Positions 50,782 to 60,733 of a stretch of DNA of 64,000 nt are shown here, in pieces. The stretch's first letter is position 1. Each line of letters opens with the position of its first letter. This DNA is from Deinococcus sp. KNUC1210. GTDB taxonomy: Bacteria > Deinococcota > Deinococci > Deinococcales > Deinococcaceae. The DNA is taken from assembly GCF_022344005.1 (NCBI RefSeq), contig NZ_CP092190.1, positions 1,999,001 to 2,063,000 on the forward strand. The letters run 5' to 3'. The notes beneath the pieces are model-generated. The model saw nothing but the letters and a program-made list of their open reading frames with translations, had not been told where the DNA came from and did not search any database. The translations under genes and the position numbers were made by a program.

Positions 50782-50814
50782 AGCGGGTCTGGGACATGCT
50801 CCCGGCCCGCTTTC
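50782..50814 (+). terminator. Terminator after secY
   Basis: AGCGGGTC pairs with GGCCCGCT around a 14-base loop, then TTCT. It separates secY from adk. Confidence 0.65.
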
Positions 50815-50903
50815 TGCTACCTTGGTCAGACACTCGGTTTCATCCGTACTGACGTTCTGCCCTCAGATATTCACGCGAAGCCACCCACTCGAAAGGAAGC
50901 TGC

Positions 50904-51479
50904 ATGCCCAAAGCGCCCCACAAAGTCGTGATTTTTCTTGGCCCTCCCGGTGCAGGCAAAGGAACCCAGGCCGAACGCCTGGCTGCCGATCAGAACCTGC
51001 TGAAGATCAGTACCGGCGATATTCTGCGCGATCACGTGACGCGCGGCACCGAGCTTGGGGAACGCGTCAAACCGATTCTGGATGCCGGAAGGCTGGTGCC
51101 CGACGACATCCTGATCGCGCTGATCCGTGACCGACTGGCGGCGCTCGAAAGCGTGCGGGTCATCTTCGACGGCTTTCCGCGCACCACGGCTCAGGCCCAG
51201 GAACTCGACATGCTCCTCGAAGAACTCGGCGCACCGATCAGTGCTGTACCGCTGCTGGAAGTGCCGGATCAGCTGCTGATCGACCGCATCGTCGAGCGGG
51301 GCAAGACCAGCGGGCGCAGCGACGACACCGAAGAAGTGGCCCGCAACCGGCAGACGGTGTACCGCGACCAGACGCAGCCGCTGATCGATTACTACTCAGC
51401 GCGTGGACAGGTCCGGACAGTCAATGGCGTGGGCAGTATGGACGAGGTGTACAGCCGTATTCTCGACGCGGTAAAATAG
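50904..51479 (+). CDS. adk: Adenylate kinase
   Basis: 191-residue nucleotide kinase (AMP + ATP to 2 ADP), the short type without the long LID insertion. P-loop is FLGPPGAGKGTQAERL; AMP site residues are in ISTGDILRDHVTRGTELG and FDGFPRTTAQAQEL; the short LID is RGKTSGRSDDTEEV with YRDQTQPLIDYYSARGQVRT. GAAAGGAAGC precedes the ATG. It sits between secY and infA, as in many genomes. Confidence 0.96.
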   Translation: MPKAPHKVVIFLGPPGAGKGTQAERLAADQNLLKISTGDILRDHVTRGTELGERVKPILDAGRLVPDDILIALIRDRLAALESVRVIFDGFPRTTAQAQELDMLLEELGAPISAVPLLEVPDQLLIDRIVERGKTSGRSDDTEEVARNRQTVYRDQTQPLIDYYSARGQVRTVNGVGSMDEVYSRILDAVK

Positions 51480-51500
51480 CGTTTTCCAGCTGTAACTTTC

Positions 51501-51540
51501 AGCACGCTTGCCATCACTGGGCAGGCGTGCTAGCTTTATC
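51501..51540 (+). terminator. Terminator after adk, overlapping the infA promoter
   Basis: AGCACGCTTGCC and GGCAGGCGTGCT make a twelve-pair stem (one G-T pair) around a seven-base loop, followed by TAGCTTTATCTTT. The left arm contains the TTGCCA box of the infA promoter. Confidence 0.7.
51508..51536 (+). promoter_or_regulatory. infA promoter
   Basis: TTGCCA (51508-51513), a 17-base spacer and TAGCTT (51531-51536). The -35 lies within the adk terminator stem and the -10 right after it. Transcription would start near 51543 and the infA GTG is at 51580. Confidence 0.5.
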
Positions 51541-51579
51541 TTTGGCTTGCATAGCGCTAGCTGTTTGTTTGGAGGGTAC

Positions 51580-51836
<257 letters not shown>

Positions 51837-52079
51837 CAGTTGCAAAACTGCGTGGCGGGAACGCTGACCAGAAGCTGAAGATCGCCGCACCTGGGCAAAG
51901 CGGCGCTGTGATGAAGCGAGGCTGCATAAACCGGGCATTCAGTCGCTTCGGTGCAGGCAGAGCAGGACGTGCCAGGGTGAAGCGGCCCTGAACGACAGAT
52001 TCCCCATGTCTACAAGTACAGGGGGGTCGAGCGTCTGCCAGAAAGGCCGGATTCCGGTCAGGCGGCGCGAGGAGGATGT
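51837..52079. other. Spacer between infA and rpmJ
   Basis: 243 bases with no coding frame that looks real. It must contain the ribosome binding site (GGAGG at 52070-52074) of rpmJ and perhaps a promoter for the alpha operon, which I could not place with confidence. Confidence 0.4.
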
Positions 52080-52193
52080 ATGAAGGTAAGAAGCAGCGTC
52101 AAGAAGATGTGCGACAACTGCAAGGTTGTACGTCGCCACGGGCGTGTGATGGTGATCTGCACCAACGTCAAGCATAAGCAGAGGCAGGGTTAA
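52080..52193 (+). CDS. rpmJ: Ribosomal protein L36
   Basis: 37-residue zinc-ribbon protein of the 50S subunit. It reads [20 protein letters not shown] and then [17 protein letters not shown]; ligands are Cys11, Cys14, Cys27 and His32. GGAGG lies six bases before the ATG. It overlaps the rpsM start by one base. Its small size lets it be missed by ORF-length cut-offs. Confidence 0.96.
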   Translation: MKVRSSVKKMCDNCKVVRRHGRVMVICTNVKHKQRQG

Positions 52194-52573
52194 TGGCCCG
52201 CGTTGCAGGTGTAGACCTTCCGCGTGAAAAGCGCGTCGAGATCGGTCTGACGTACATCTACGGCATCGGTCCGACCCGTGCCCGCGAAGTGCTGACGCAG
52301 ACCGGGATCAACCCTGACACCCGCGTCAAGAACCTGACCGAAGCCGAGCAGAGCACCCTGCGCGACGTGATCGAGAAGACCTTCAAGGTCGAGGGCGATC
52401 TGCGGAGCGAGGTCGGTCAGAACATCAAGCGCCTGATGGATATCGGCAGCTACCGTGGCCTGCGCCATCGCCGTGGCCTGCCGGTTCGTGGGCAGCGCAC
52501 TAAGACCAACGCCCGCACCCGGAAGGGACCGCGCAAGACGGTGGCTGGTAAGAAGAAGGCGGCGAGGAAGTAA
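52193..52573 (+). CDS. rpsM: Ribosomal protein S13
   Basis: 126-residue 30S head protein that contacts the P-site tRNA and 50S bridge. Blocks are [33 protein letters not shown] and [20 protein letters not shown] with the basic C-terminal tail [12 protein letters not shown]. Starts one base into the rpmJ stop; the rpsK ATG overlaps its end. Confidence 0.96.
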   Translation: MARVAGVDLPREKRVEIGLTYIYGIGPTRAREVLTQTGINPDTRVKNLTEAEQSTLRDVIEKTFKVEGDLRSEVGQNIKRLMDIGSYRGLRHRRGLPVRGQRTKTNARTRKGPRKTVAGKKKAARK

Positions 52574-52965
52574 TGGCACGTTCAACCAAAGGCAAGACTC
52601 CCCGCCGCGTTCGCCGCAACATCTCTGCGGGCCGCGCCTACATCCACGCCAGCTACAACAACACGATTGTTACCATCACCGATGTCGATGGCAACAGCGT
52701 GGCCTGGAGCAGCGGCGGCACCATCGGCTACAAGGGCAGCAAGAAGGGCACGCCTTACGCGGCCCAGCTCGCTGCTGCCGACGCCGTGAAAAAGGCGCAG
52801 GGCTTCGGCATGAACATCGTGGACGTTGTGGTTCGTGGCAGCGGCTCTGGCCGTGAGCAGGCGATCCGCGCGATTCAGGCGTCGGGCATCGACGTCAAGA
52901 GCATCATGGACGACACCCCCGTTCCCCATAACGGCTGCCGCCCCAAGAAGAAGAACCGCCTCTAA
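52573..52965 (+). CDS. rpsK: Ribosomal protein S11
   Basis: 130-residue 30S platform protein: [40 protein letters not shown] and [20 protein letters not shown], ending with the conserved [12 protein letters not shown]. It overlaps rpsM by one base. The gap to rpsD is 160 bases and holds a hairpin. Confidence 0.96.
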   Translation: MARSTKGKTPRRVRRNISAGRAYIHASYNNTIVTITDVDGNSVAWSSGGTIGYKGSKKGTPYAAQLAAADAVKKAQGFGMNIVDVVVRGSGSGREQAIRAIQASGIDVKSIMDDTPVPHNGCRPKKKNRL

Positions 52966-52986
52966 AACCAGTCCTGGCCCACCTGA

Positions 52987-53008
52987 CCTGCCCGTTGACC
53001 TGGGCAGG
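52987..53008 (+). other. Hairpin in the rpsD leader
   Basis: A perfect seven-pair stem, CCTGCCC with GGGCAGG over an eight-base loop, lies 21 bases after rpsK in the 160-base gap before rpsD. In other bacteria S4 regulates this operon by binding its leader RNA; whether this stem is such a target is only a possibility. Confidence 0.4.
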
Positions 53009-53125
53009 CTTCAGAGGGCCAGCTTACGCCTGTCTGGCACGCTTTAACCCTGCCAGATGTACGGCGTCGCAGTGATGGAAAGAAGAACTGTCACTGCATG
53101 TGGCCTCAGCGCCGCAAGGAGAACA

Positions 53126-53748
<623 letters not shown>

Positions 53749-53761
53749 CCGGAGGTTCTGC

Positions 53762-54751
53762 GTGGATCAAAAGCTCCCCCAGCTCAAAGCCCGTGTCGAT
53801 GGCGATTACGGCGAATTCACGCTGGAACCGCTCAAGCGCGGCTACGGCGTGACCATCGGCAATCCGCTGCGCCGGATCCTGCTTTCGAGCATTCCCGGCA
53901 CGGCGGTGACCAGCGTCTATATCGAGGACGTGCTGCACGAATTCTCGACCATCCCCGGCGTTCAGGAAGATGTCATCCGTATCATCCTGAATCTCAAGGA
54001 GCTGGTGGTTCGCTTTCACGCTCCTGGCCCCAAGACCCTGACGCTGCGTGCTCAGGGGCAGGGACAGGTGCTTGCCAGCGCGTTCGAGGTGCCTTCTGAC
54101 GCCGAGATCGTCAACCCCAACCTGGTGATCGCCAACCTCGCCGAAGACGGCAAACTGGTGATGGAAGTGCGCGTGGAAGAAGGCGAGGGCTACGATCCCG
54201 CCGACCGCCACAGCACCAAAGACCGCATCAACAGCATTCCCGTGGACGCGATGTTCTCGCCGGTTCGGCGCGTGGCGTACCACGTCGAGAACACCCGCGT
54301 GGGCCAGCAGACCGACCTGGACCGCCTGATCGTCCGCATCTGGACGGACGGCAGCAGCGACCCCCAGAGCGTGCTGGAAAAGGCCGTGGATATTCTGCGC
54401 GACGAACTGGCGGTCTTCGGCAATGTCGAGACGGTGCATGTCGAGCAGACTCCGGCGGCAGTGCAGATGCCCGTGGTGGCAGCGGTGTACGAACCCAACC
54501 CCACCCCGACGCTCAGCATCAATCCGCAGCCGTACGCGAGCGACATGGACAGCAACCCCCGCGTGACGCTGGAGGGGCTGGGCCTGACGACGCGTGTGCT
54601 TCACTCGCTGAAGGAAGAGGGCATCGACAGCGTGGACGCGCTGTGCGCCCTGTCCGACCGCGACCTGAAGAAGGTCCCCGGTATCGGTGAGCGCAGCCTC
54701 GACGAGATCAAGCAGCAGCTCGCCCAGTTCGGGCTGGCTCTGAAAGACTAA
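53762..54751 (+). CDS. rpoA: DNA-directed RNA polymerase subunit alpha
   Basis: 329-residue RNA polymerase assembly subunit. The start is GTG 53762 preceded by CGGAGG. The N-terminal domain has YGEFTLEPLKRGYGVTIGNP and LRRILLSSIPGTAVTSVYIE; the C-terminal domain, LEGLGLTTRVLHSLKEEGID then PGIGERSLDEIKQQLAQFG, binds UP elements and activators. A linker of about 20 residues with several Pro separates them. Fifteen bases from rpsD. Confidence 0.97.
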   Translation: MDQKLPQLKARVDGDYGEFTLEPLKRGYGVTIGNPLRRILLSSIPGTAVTSVYIEDVLHEFSTIPGVQEDVIRIILNLKELVVRFHAPGPKTLTLRAQGQGQVLASAFEVPSDAEIVNPNLVIANLAEDGKLVMEVRVEEGEGYDPADRHSTKDRINSIPVDAMFSPVRRVAYHVENTRVGQQTDLDRLIVRIWTDGSSDPQSVLEKAVDILRDELAVFGNVETVHVEQTPAAVQMPVVAAVYEPNPTPTLSINPQPYASDMDSNPRVTLEGLGLTTRVLHSLKEEGIDSVDALCALSDRDLKKVPGIGERSLDEIKQQLAQFGLALKD

Positions 54752-54829
54752 TTCACTCCGCCCTGTCGCAACTGATGGGGCGGTTTCACTGGGCAACTGT
54801 AGAGCTTTTGGCCCGAAAGGAGACACACC

Positions 54830-55180
54830 ATGCGTCACGGACGTTCCGGTCGCAAACTCAACCGCAACAGCAGCTCGCGCGAGGCGCTGGCCCGTACCCA
54901 GGCCACCGCTCTGCTGCGCGAAGGCCGCATTCAGACCACCCTCACCAAGGCGAAGGAACTGCGTCCCTACGTCGAGAAGATCATCACGACCGCCAAGGGC
55001 GGCGACCTGCACAGCCGCCGTATCTGTGCGCGTGACATTCAGGACAACAGCGTGCTCCAGAAGCTGTTCTCCGAGATTGCGCCCAAGTACGAGGGGCGTC
55101 CCGGTGGCTACACCCGCATCCTGAAGGTCGGCGTGCGTCGCGGTGACGCGGTCACGATGGCCCTGATCGAACTGGTCTAA
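54830..55180 (+). CDS. rplQ: Ribosomal protein L17
   Basis: 116-residue 50S protein at the tunnel exit: [40 protein letters not shown] and [35 protein letters not shown] precedes the ATG. Last gene of the alpha operon, followed by a long hairpin. Confidence 0.96.
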   Translation: MRHGRSGRKLNRNSSSREALARTQATALLREGRIQTTLTKAKELRPYVEKIITTAKGGDLHSRRICARDIQDNSVLQKLFSEIAPKYEGRPGGYTRILKVGVRRGDAVTMALIELV

Positions 55181-55191
55181 CCCCAGGCACA

Positions 55192-55231
55192 ACGAGCGGC
55201 GCTTCCCGGCAAGACGGGGAGCGCCGCTCGT
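55192..55231. terminator. Bidirectional terminator after rplQ
   Basis: ACGAGCGGCGCTTCCC pairs with GGGGAGCGCCGCTCGT (16 positions, one mismatch-type G-T) around an eight-base loop. It lies between convergent genes. The T content after it is modest. Confidence 0.7.
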
Positions 55232-55239
55232 CGTTGGTC

Positions 55240-55923
55240 TTACTTCAGGGCGGCCGTGACCACCAGCGGCACCGCGTCTGGCCCCTCAAAGCCCGGCGAA
55301 TACACCCGCAGCACGACAGCCACGCTGTTTTTATACTGATAGCCAGTGTCCAGACGGTAGCCGCTGGCGCAGGCGCGTGAGGCGGGAAGGCGGCGGTCGT
55401 GTTGCAGATCGCGCACACCGAGGCTCAGCGCGAACCCCAGGGTAGGGAAGTCGTTGAAGGTACACCCGGACGGCAGTGGAAAGCTGTTCAGAGTGAGGTG
55501 GCCCAGCCGGGTGGCGACACCGCTCGCCCTGGCCGCCGGGTACGACTGCGGCGTGAGGGGCGCGAGCTGAAACAGACGTGTTCCCGGAACGGGTGCGGTC
55601 AGGTGATAGCGGCTCAGCACGCTGGCCTGTCCGCTGCGCCACTGCGCGACCAGGGCAGCGAGGGCGGCGGCGCTGCCTTCCTCTTCTTCTGCCTCGTCTC
55701 TCCAGGTCTGCTCGCGGCGGTAGAGAATGACATTGCGGCGCACATCGGTGATTTGCAGCGCCGCACGGGGAAAGCCGCTGCCGTCCTGATAGTACGAGGT
55801 CAGCAGCAGATGGTACGCGCCGTCCGGGCTGAAGCCCTGCTGCACGATGTTGGGGAAGTCGGCAGCCAGCGTGCGCCCGGACAGAGCCAGAGCAGCGGCG
55901 ATCAGAAGTGGAGTGCGGCGCAT
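55240..55923 (-). CDS. Secreted protein, possibly DUF2259
   Basis: 227-residue protein with a signal peptide (MRRTPLLIAAALALSGRTLA, cut near ADF). The mature start, NIVQQGFSPDGAYHLLLTSY, looks like the GFSPDGRYxxF opening of DUF2259, a family of predicted secreted proteins. Other blocks are beta-rich, and two short cysteines in SGCTFND and RACASGYRL could pair. Function unknown. It is convergent with rplQ and divergent from rplS. The family assignment rests on the N-terminal motif only. Confidence 0.65.
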   Translation of the reverse strand: MRRTPLLIAAALALSGRTLAADFPNIVQQGFSPDGAYHLLLTSYYQDGSGFPRAALQITDVRRNVILYRREQTWRDEAEEEEGSAAALAALVAQWRSGQASVLSRYHLTAPVPGTRLFQLAPLTPQSYPAARASGVATRLGHLTLNSFPLPSGCTFNDFPTLGFALSLGVRDLQHDRRLPASRACASGYRLDTGYQYKNSVAVVLRVYSPGFEGPDAVPLVVTAALK

Positions 55924-55940
55924 ACGCTGCAGGGTAGCGC

Positions 55941-55969
55941 TTGAGCTGGTCGCCGTGTCCCTGTATACT
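55941..55969 (+). promoter_or_regulatory. rplS promoter
   Basis: TTGAGC (55941-55946), exactly 17 bases, then TATACT (55964-55969). The transcript would begin near 55976 and run about 115 bases before the rplS ATG. Confidence 0.7.
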
Positions 55970-55979
55970 TCTAGAGTTT

Positions 55980-55996
55980 GCCCGGTGAATCCGGGC
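55980..55996 (+). other. Hairpin at the start of the rplS leader
   Basis: GCCCGG and CCGGGC form a six-pair stem over a five-base loop right after the predicted transcription start. Leader RNAs that sense L19 are known in other phyla; homology cannot be shown here by eye. Confidence 0.4.
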
Positions 55997-56090
55997 GCAA
56001 TTTGAGCTGTGAACGCCTCTTGCCAATACCAGCCGAACGGCGGAGTTCTGCGCCTGGAGCCTGGGGCGGTCCGCCAGCCAGGGAGTCAGC

Positions 56091-56684
56091 ATGACCATGA
56101 AGATTAACCGGGGCGCGATCCTGCGCTCTATCGAGCAGCCCCACATCAAGAACGACATTCCTGATTTCCAGCCCGGCGATACCGTGCGCGTGGAAACCAA
56201 GGTGGTCGAAGGTACCCGCACCCGCAACCAGGCGTTCGAGGGCATCGTGATTGCCATCAACGGTTCGGGCAGCCGCAAGAGCTTCACCGTTCGCAAGATC
56301 AGCTTTGGTGAGGGCGTGGAGCGCGTGTTCCCGTTCAACAGCCCGCTGGTCGCCAAGGTGAGCGTGCTGGAGCGCGGTAAAGTGCGCCGCGCCAAGCTGT
56401 ACTACCTGCGTGATCTGCGCGGTAAGGCCGCCCGCATCAAGAACGACCGTGGCCGCGTGATGAAGGACGCTGCCCGCGCCCAGCGTGCCAAGGAAGAAGC
56501 TGCCGCTCAGAAGGAAGCCGCCGACAAGCGGGCCGCTGAGCAGGCTGCCCAGGACGCTGCGGCGGCCCAGGCTGCCGCCGAGCAGGCCGCTCAGGAAGCT
56601 GCTGCCGCTCAGGCTGCTGCCCCCGTGGCCGACGACGCCGCTGCCGAGAGCACCGACGCCAGCACCGAGACCAAGAGCGAGTAA
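56091..56684 (+). CDS. rplS: Ribosomal protein L19 with long Ala-rich tail
   Basis: 197-residue 50S interface protein. The usual core spans residues 1 to about 118: [40 protein letters not shown] and REGVERVF-type block [20 protein letters not shown], ending [16 protein letters not shown]. After it comes a tail of about 75 residues made of Ala, Glu, Gln and Asp repeats ([20 protein letters not shown]). E. coli L19 has about 115 residues, so the tail is an addition; extended L19 tails occur in Deinococcus. It ends [11 protein letters not shown], an acidic end. Confidence 0.94.
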   Translation: MTMKINRGAILRSIEQPHIKNDIPDFQPGDTVRVETKVVEGTRTRNQAFEGIVIAINGSGSRKSFTVRKISFGEGVERVFPFNSPLVAKVSVLERGKVRRAKLYYLRDLRGKAARIKNDRGRVMKDAARAQRAKEEAAAQKEAADKRAAEQAAQDAAAAQAAAEQAAQEAAAAQAAAPVADDAAAESTDASTETKSE

Positions 56685-56722
56685 GACCGCTTTCGCGGCG
56701 TACAGCTTCAGTTCAGCATGTC

Positions 56723-56759
56723 AGCTCCCCGGCGATCCGCAGCGCCGGGGAGCTTCTTT
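56723..56759 (+). terminator. Terminator after rplS
   Basis: A perfect twelve-pair stem, AGCTCCCCGGCG with CGCCGGGGAGCT, around an eight-base loop, then TCTTTG. Confidence 0.8.
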
Positions 56760-56874
56760 GTGCCCTGACAGGTGATACCGGGGCAGTGACGCGGCCTGTA
56801 GGCCCGTGCTTTCCGGGCGGCTGCACGCGGGTCTGGGGTAGCATGGAGCGACAGAAATCTACTGGAGGTAGTCT

Positions 56875-57862
<988 letters not shown>

Positions 57863-57880
57863 GCGCCAGATTCAACAAGC

Positions 57881-57919
57881 AGAAGAGAGGACGGGCGATC
57901 ATCTCCCGTCCTCTCTTCT
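57881..57919. terminator. Bidirectional terminator between mdh and the next gene
   Basis: AGAAGAGAGGACGGG and CCCGTCCTCTCTTCT form a perfect 15-pair stem around a nine-base loop. It lies between convergent genes and is AT-flanked enough to serve both. Confidence 0.75.
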
Positions 57920-57933
57920 GTGATGTGCGAGCC

Positions 57934-58434
57934 TTACTTCAGCGAGCGGTAATCGGTGGCGAACTGGCCCATCATGGTGACGAGGTGATCCTGCATCTTC
58001 TTGGTGTAGGTCGCGGGCTTCCAGACGGCCGCGTTGCCGCCCCAGTAGCCGTCGCTCCAGATGGTCGCACTGGGCAGTGAGGTTTCACCGTCGGTGGCCA
58101 CGTAGGTATGCAGTTTCAGATCATCGGTGTAGATGGTGGGCGCGCCGACTGCATCGACCTCGAAGGTATAGATCAGTTCGCGGTCGCAGGTGTCGGCTGC
58201 GTCGTACTGCGTGGCCTTGAGATACAGTCCGTTGAAGGTCTTGAGCATGATCGCCTCGGCCTGCTTGCTGAGGGCGTCGTCAGTCTTGTCATTGACGGTG
58301 ATGATCGCGCTGTAGCACAGCACGCCGTCCTGCTTGAGCACGGCCAGCGCTTTGGCGTCGGGGCTGGGGGTGGCGGCCAGAGCGAGACCCGACAGCAGCG
58401 GAAGCGTGCAGAGGGTGATGAGAGGTTTTTTCAT
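57934..58434 (-). CDS. Secreted hypothetical protein
   Basis: 166-residue protein with signal peptide MKKPLITLCTLPLLSGLALA (cut before ATPSP). The mature part is alpha/beta: DAKALAVLKQDGVLCYSAII, a helical KTDDALSKQAEAIMLKTFNG, and a beta-rich half with DTCDRELIYTFEVDAVGA. Cysteines at LCYS and TCDR may form a disulfide. The ATG at 58434 is chosen because it starts the signal peptide; earlier codons add a non-typical extension. No family recognised. Confidence 0.7.
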   Translation of the reverse strand: MKKPLITLCTLPLLSGLALAATPSPDAKALAVLKQDGVLCYSAIITVNDKTDDALSKQAEAIMLKTFNGLYLKATQYDAADTCDRELIYTFEVDAVGAPTIYTDDLKLHTYVATDGETSLPSATIWSDGYWGGNAAVWKPATYTKKMQDHLVTMMGQFATDYRSLK

Positions 58435-58498
58435 ACCGTCAGAGTAGCAAGAATGCTGCCGCGACATGTGCAAGATTTGAGAAGTCAGAGGAGGACTC

Positions 58499-59647
58499 TC
58501 ATAGGCCGAACGTGCTGCGGTAGACCTCGATCAGACGCGGCCCGAACAGCAGCGCCACCACTGCGCCGATGGCCAGATAGGGGCCGAATTTCAGGCGGTT
58601 TTCCTTCCAGACGACCAGTTGCAACACGCCCAGCACGGCACCCGCGAACACCGCGACGACCACCGCCACCAGCAACTTTTCCCAGCCCAGAAACGCGCCG
58701 ATCAGGGCAGCCAGTTTGACATCACCGAAGCCCATCGCGCTGGGGTCATACGGTTCGTCCTCGTCTTCTGCTCCGGGGCGCAGCCACCAGTACAGGCCGC
58801 ACAGCAGCGCCATGCCGCCCGCCGCTGCCACGCTGCCCTGCACCATCAGAATCAGGCCCGGCCCGATGCCGGTGCCACTGCCCGCCACTGCCAGACTCAG
58901 CAGCGTGCCGCCCAGCGTCAGCCATTCGGGCACGCGCAGCACGCGGCGCAGCGTCATATTCAGGACGGCGCTCAGCACGCCCGCCGCGACACCCCACCAC
59001 ACGCCCAGCCACGCACCCGCCAGCAGCGAAACGCCGATCTGTTGAAAGCCCAGCGGAAACTCGGGGTACGAACGTTCGCGCAGGCGGCGCAGCACCCACG
59101 ACCCGAACAGGTCGATCACGATCAGCAGGCCAGCGCCCAGCAGCATGCCGCGCAGTGCTCCCTCGAATACCGGCAGACCCGCCGCCGCCGCGCCGCTGCT
59201 GCGGGCGTTCACCACGCCGAAGATCAGACCGATGACCGCGCCCGGCAGCGTCAGTTCGTCGGGAATGGTATACGTCTCGGTGTCGATGACCGAGCTGACC
59301 AGCAGGAAGGTGAACAGCAGACACAGGCCCAGCAGGCTCCAGCCGATGACGGATGCTGGAAACGCCAGACTGAGCAGCGCGTAGCCGAGGCCGGTGATGA
59401 GTTCGACCACCGGATAGCGGGGGCTGATGGGTGCGCCGCAGTACCGGCATTTGCCGCGCAGGGCCACCCACGACAGCACCGGCACCAGATCGAGCGGGGC
59501 GAGCTGATGGTTGCAGTGCGGACAGTGCGACGGTGGGAAATTGATGCTTTCGTGCCGGGGCAGCCGCCAGATCAGCACGTTGGAGAACGAGCCGATCAGC
59601 AGACCCAGCAGGGCGGCGAACACCGTGATAAGGGCGTCTGGAATCAC
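58499..59647 (-). CDS. pilD: Type IV prepilin peptidase / N-methyltransferase
   Basis: 382-residue A24 family aspartic protease that cuts and methylates type IV prepilins and pseudopilins in the inner membrane. Starting at GTG 59647, the methyltransferase-like N-terminal domain has GSFSNVLIWRLPRHESINFP and the zinc-like cysteine pairs CPHC and CRYC. The catalytic aspartates lie in SSVIDTETYTIPDELTLPG and SAMGFGDVKLAALIG (the conserved GxGD). An insert with hydrophilic residues EDEDEPYDPS is present. In Deinococcus type IV pili support DNA uptake, which fits comEA-comEC in this window. Confidence 0.92.
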   Translation of the reverse strand: MIPDALITVFAALLGLLIGSFSNVLIWRLPRHESINFPPSHCPHCNHQLAPLDLVPVLSWVALRGKCRYCGAPISPRYPVVELITGLGYALLSLAFPASVIGWSLLGLCLLFTFLLVSSVIDTETYTIPDELTLPGAVIGLIFGVVNARSSGAAAAGLPVFEGALRGMLLGAGLLIVIDLFGSWVLRRLRERSYPEFPLGFQQIGVSLLAGAWLGVWWGVAAGVLSAVLNMTLRRVLRVPEWLTLGGTLLSLAVAGSGTGIGPGLILMVQGSVAAAGGMALLCGLYWWLRPGAEDEDEPYDPSAMGFGDVKLAALIGAFLGWEKLLVAVVVAVFAGAVLGVLQLVVWKENRLKFGPYLAIGAVVALLFGPRLIEVYRSTFGL

Positions 59648-59716
59648 GCGCTCAAGTGTACAGGGCGGCCTCTTACAGCACTCTGCGGGAAGAGCTGGCA
59701 GGGTCTGGATGTCGGA

Positions 59717-60700
59717 TCAGGGCTGCAACCCGTCTGCCACGCCGAACTCGCGCCGCATCAACAGCCACGCCAGTTCGGGGCGAAAGCCCAGCCGCTCGTT
59801 CAGGGCGATCATCGGGCGGTTGTTGGTGGCGTTGCCGGTGCGAAGTTCGGTGTAGCCGTGCGCGGCGGCCACGCGAATGGCCGCCAGTTTGAGCGCCAGC
59901 CCCAGCCCGTGCCGTCTGTGGGCTTGGCGCGTGCCGGTCAGGCCGGTGTCGAGGTGCGCGCCGTCCGAGGTCCACAGTTCGGAGGTGGCGACATACTCGC
60001 CGCTCGCGTCGTGTACTGCGATCAGGTAGCCGCTGGGCCACAGGTACGGATTGTCTGCGAAGCGCCGGGCGAAGTCGGGCAGCGGCATGTCGGTGGCGGG
60101 GTCGCTGCGCGGCACGTCTCGCCGGACTTCCCGCCACAGTTCATAGATGCGGCGCTGCACCTCCGGGTCGTCTGTGCCCAGCTCGGCCAGACTCTTCAGC
60201 GTGTAGCCGGGCGGCATGGCCCCGGCCCCTTCCCACGCCGACGCATCGAAGGACGGAACATGCAGCCGCATATCGAAAAAGCGCAGCACTTCCGCGTAGC
60301 CCTGCCGCGCCAGAAAATCCAGGCCGCGTGGATGGTTTTCCTGGGTGCCCGCCGTGAAACTGAGAGGATTGAAGGGCGCGAGCGCGTGGTGCAGCGCTGC
60401 CGACAGTGCCCGCCCCACGCCCTGCCCAGTGAAGGCCGGATGGACGCTGACGCCCACATTGAACTTCTGCGGATGGTACATGCCCGCGTACTGGGTGTAC
60501 TCGGCCACGCCGACGACCTGCGTGCCCAGTTCGGCCAGCAGGCGGCCCCGTCTGAGCGGCAGGGTGGCAGCGGCACTGCTCTTTTCTTCCTCCTCTAGCC
60601 CCTGCACCGTCAGCGGCTGATCGGGCCAGACGGCGTTCATCACCTCGGCGATGGCGGGAAAATCGGCAGGAGTCGCGGGGCGAATCGCAGGCTCAGGCAT
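59717..60700 (-). CDS. Two-domain GNAT acetyltransferase (array copy 1)
   Basis: 327-residue protein made of two GNAT folds. Domain 1 (about 1 to 155) has AIRPATPADFPAIAEVMNAV and the acetyl-CoA loop VHPAFTGQGVGRALSAALHH, with R-x-x-G-x-G replaced by FTGQGVG. Domain 2 (about 165 to 327) has DTGLTGTRQAHRRHGLGLAL, a canonical RRHGLG site, and RTGNATNNRPMIALNERLGF. The substrate is unknown. It is the last of four consecutive related genes on this strand, 33 bases from the next, and upstream of pilD. Confidence 0.85.
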   Translation of the reverse strand: MPEPAIRPATPADFPAIAEVMNAVWPDQPLTVQGLEEEEKSSAAATLPLRRGRLLAELGTQVVGVAEYTQYAGMYHPQKFNVGVSVHPAFTGQGVGRALSAALHHALAPFNPLSFTAGTQENHPRGLDFLARQGYAEVLRFFDMRLHVPSFDASAWEGAGAMPPGYTLKSLAELGTDDPEVQRRIYELWREVRRDVPRSDPATDMPLPDFARRFADNPYLWPSGYLIAVHDASGEYVATSELWTSDGAHLDTGLTGTRQAHRRHGLGLALKLAAIRVAAAHGYTELRTGNATNNRPMIALNERLGFRPELAWLLMRREFGVADGLQP

Positions 60701-60733
60701 CAGGATGCCCTCCGAACGTGGGCAGCGCTGTCA

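Noticed and set aside
58619..60598. 659-codon plus-strand open frame across pilD and a GNAT gene
   Set aside because: A composite shadow of minus-strand genes; composition is His/Gln/Arg-rich without domains.
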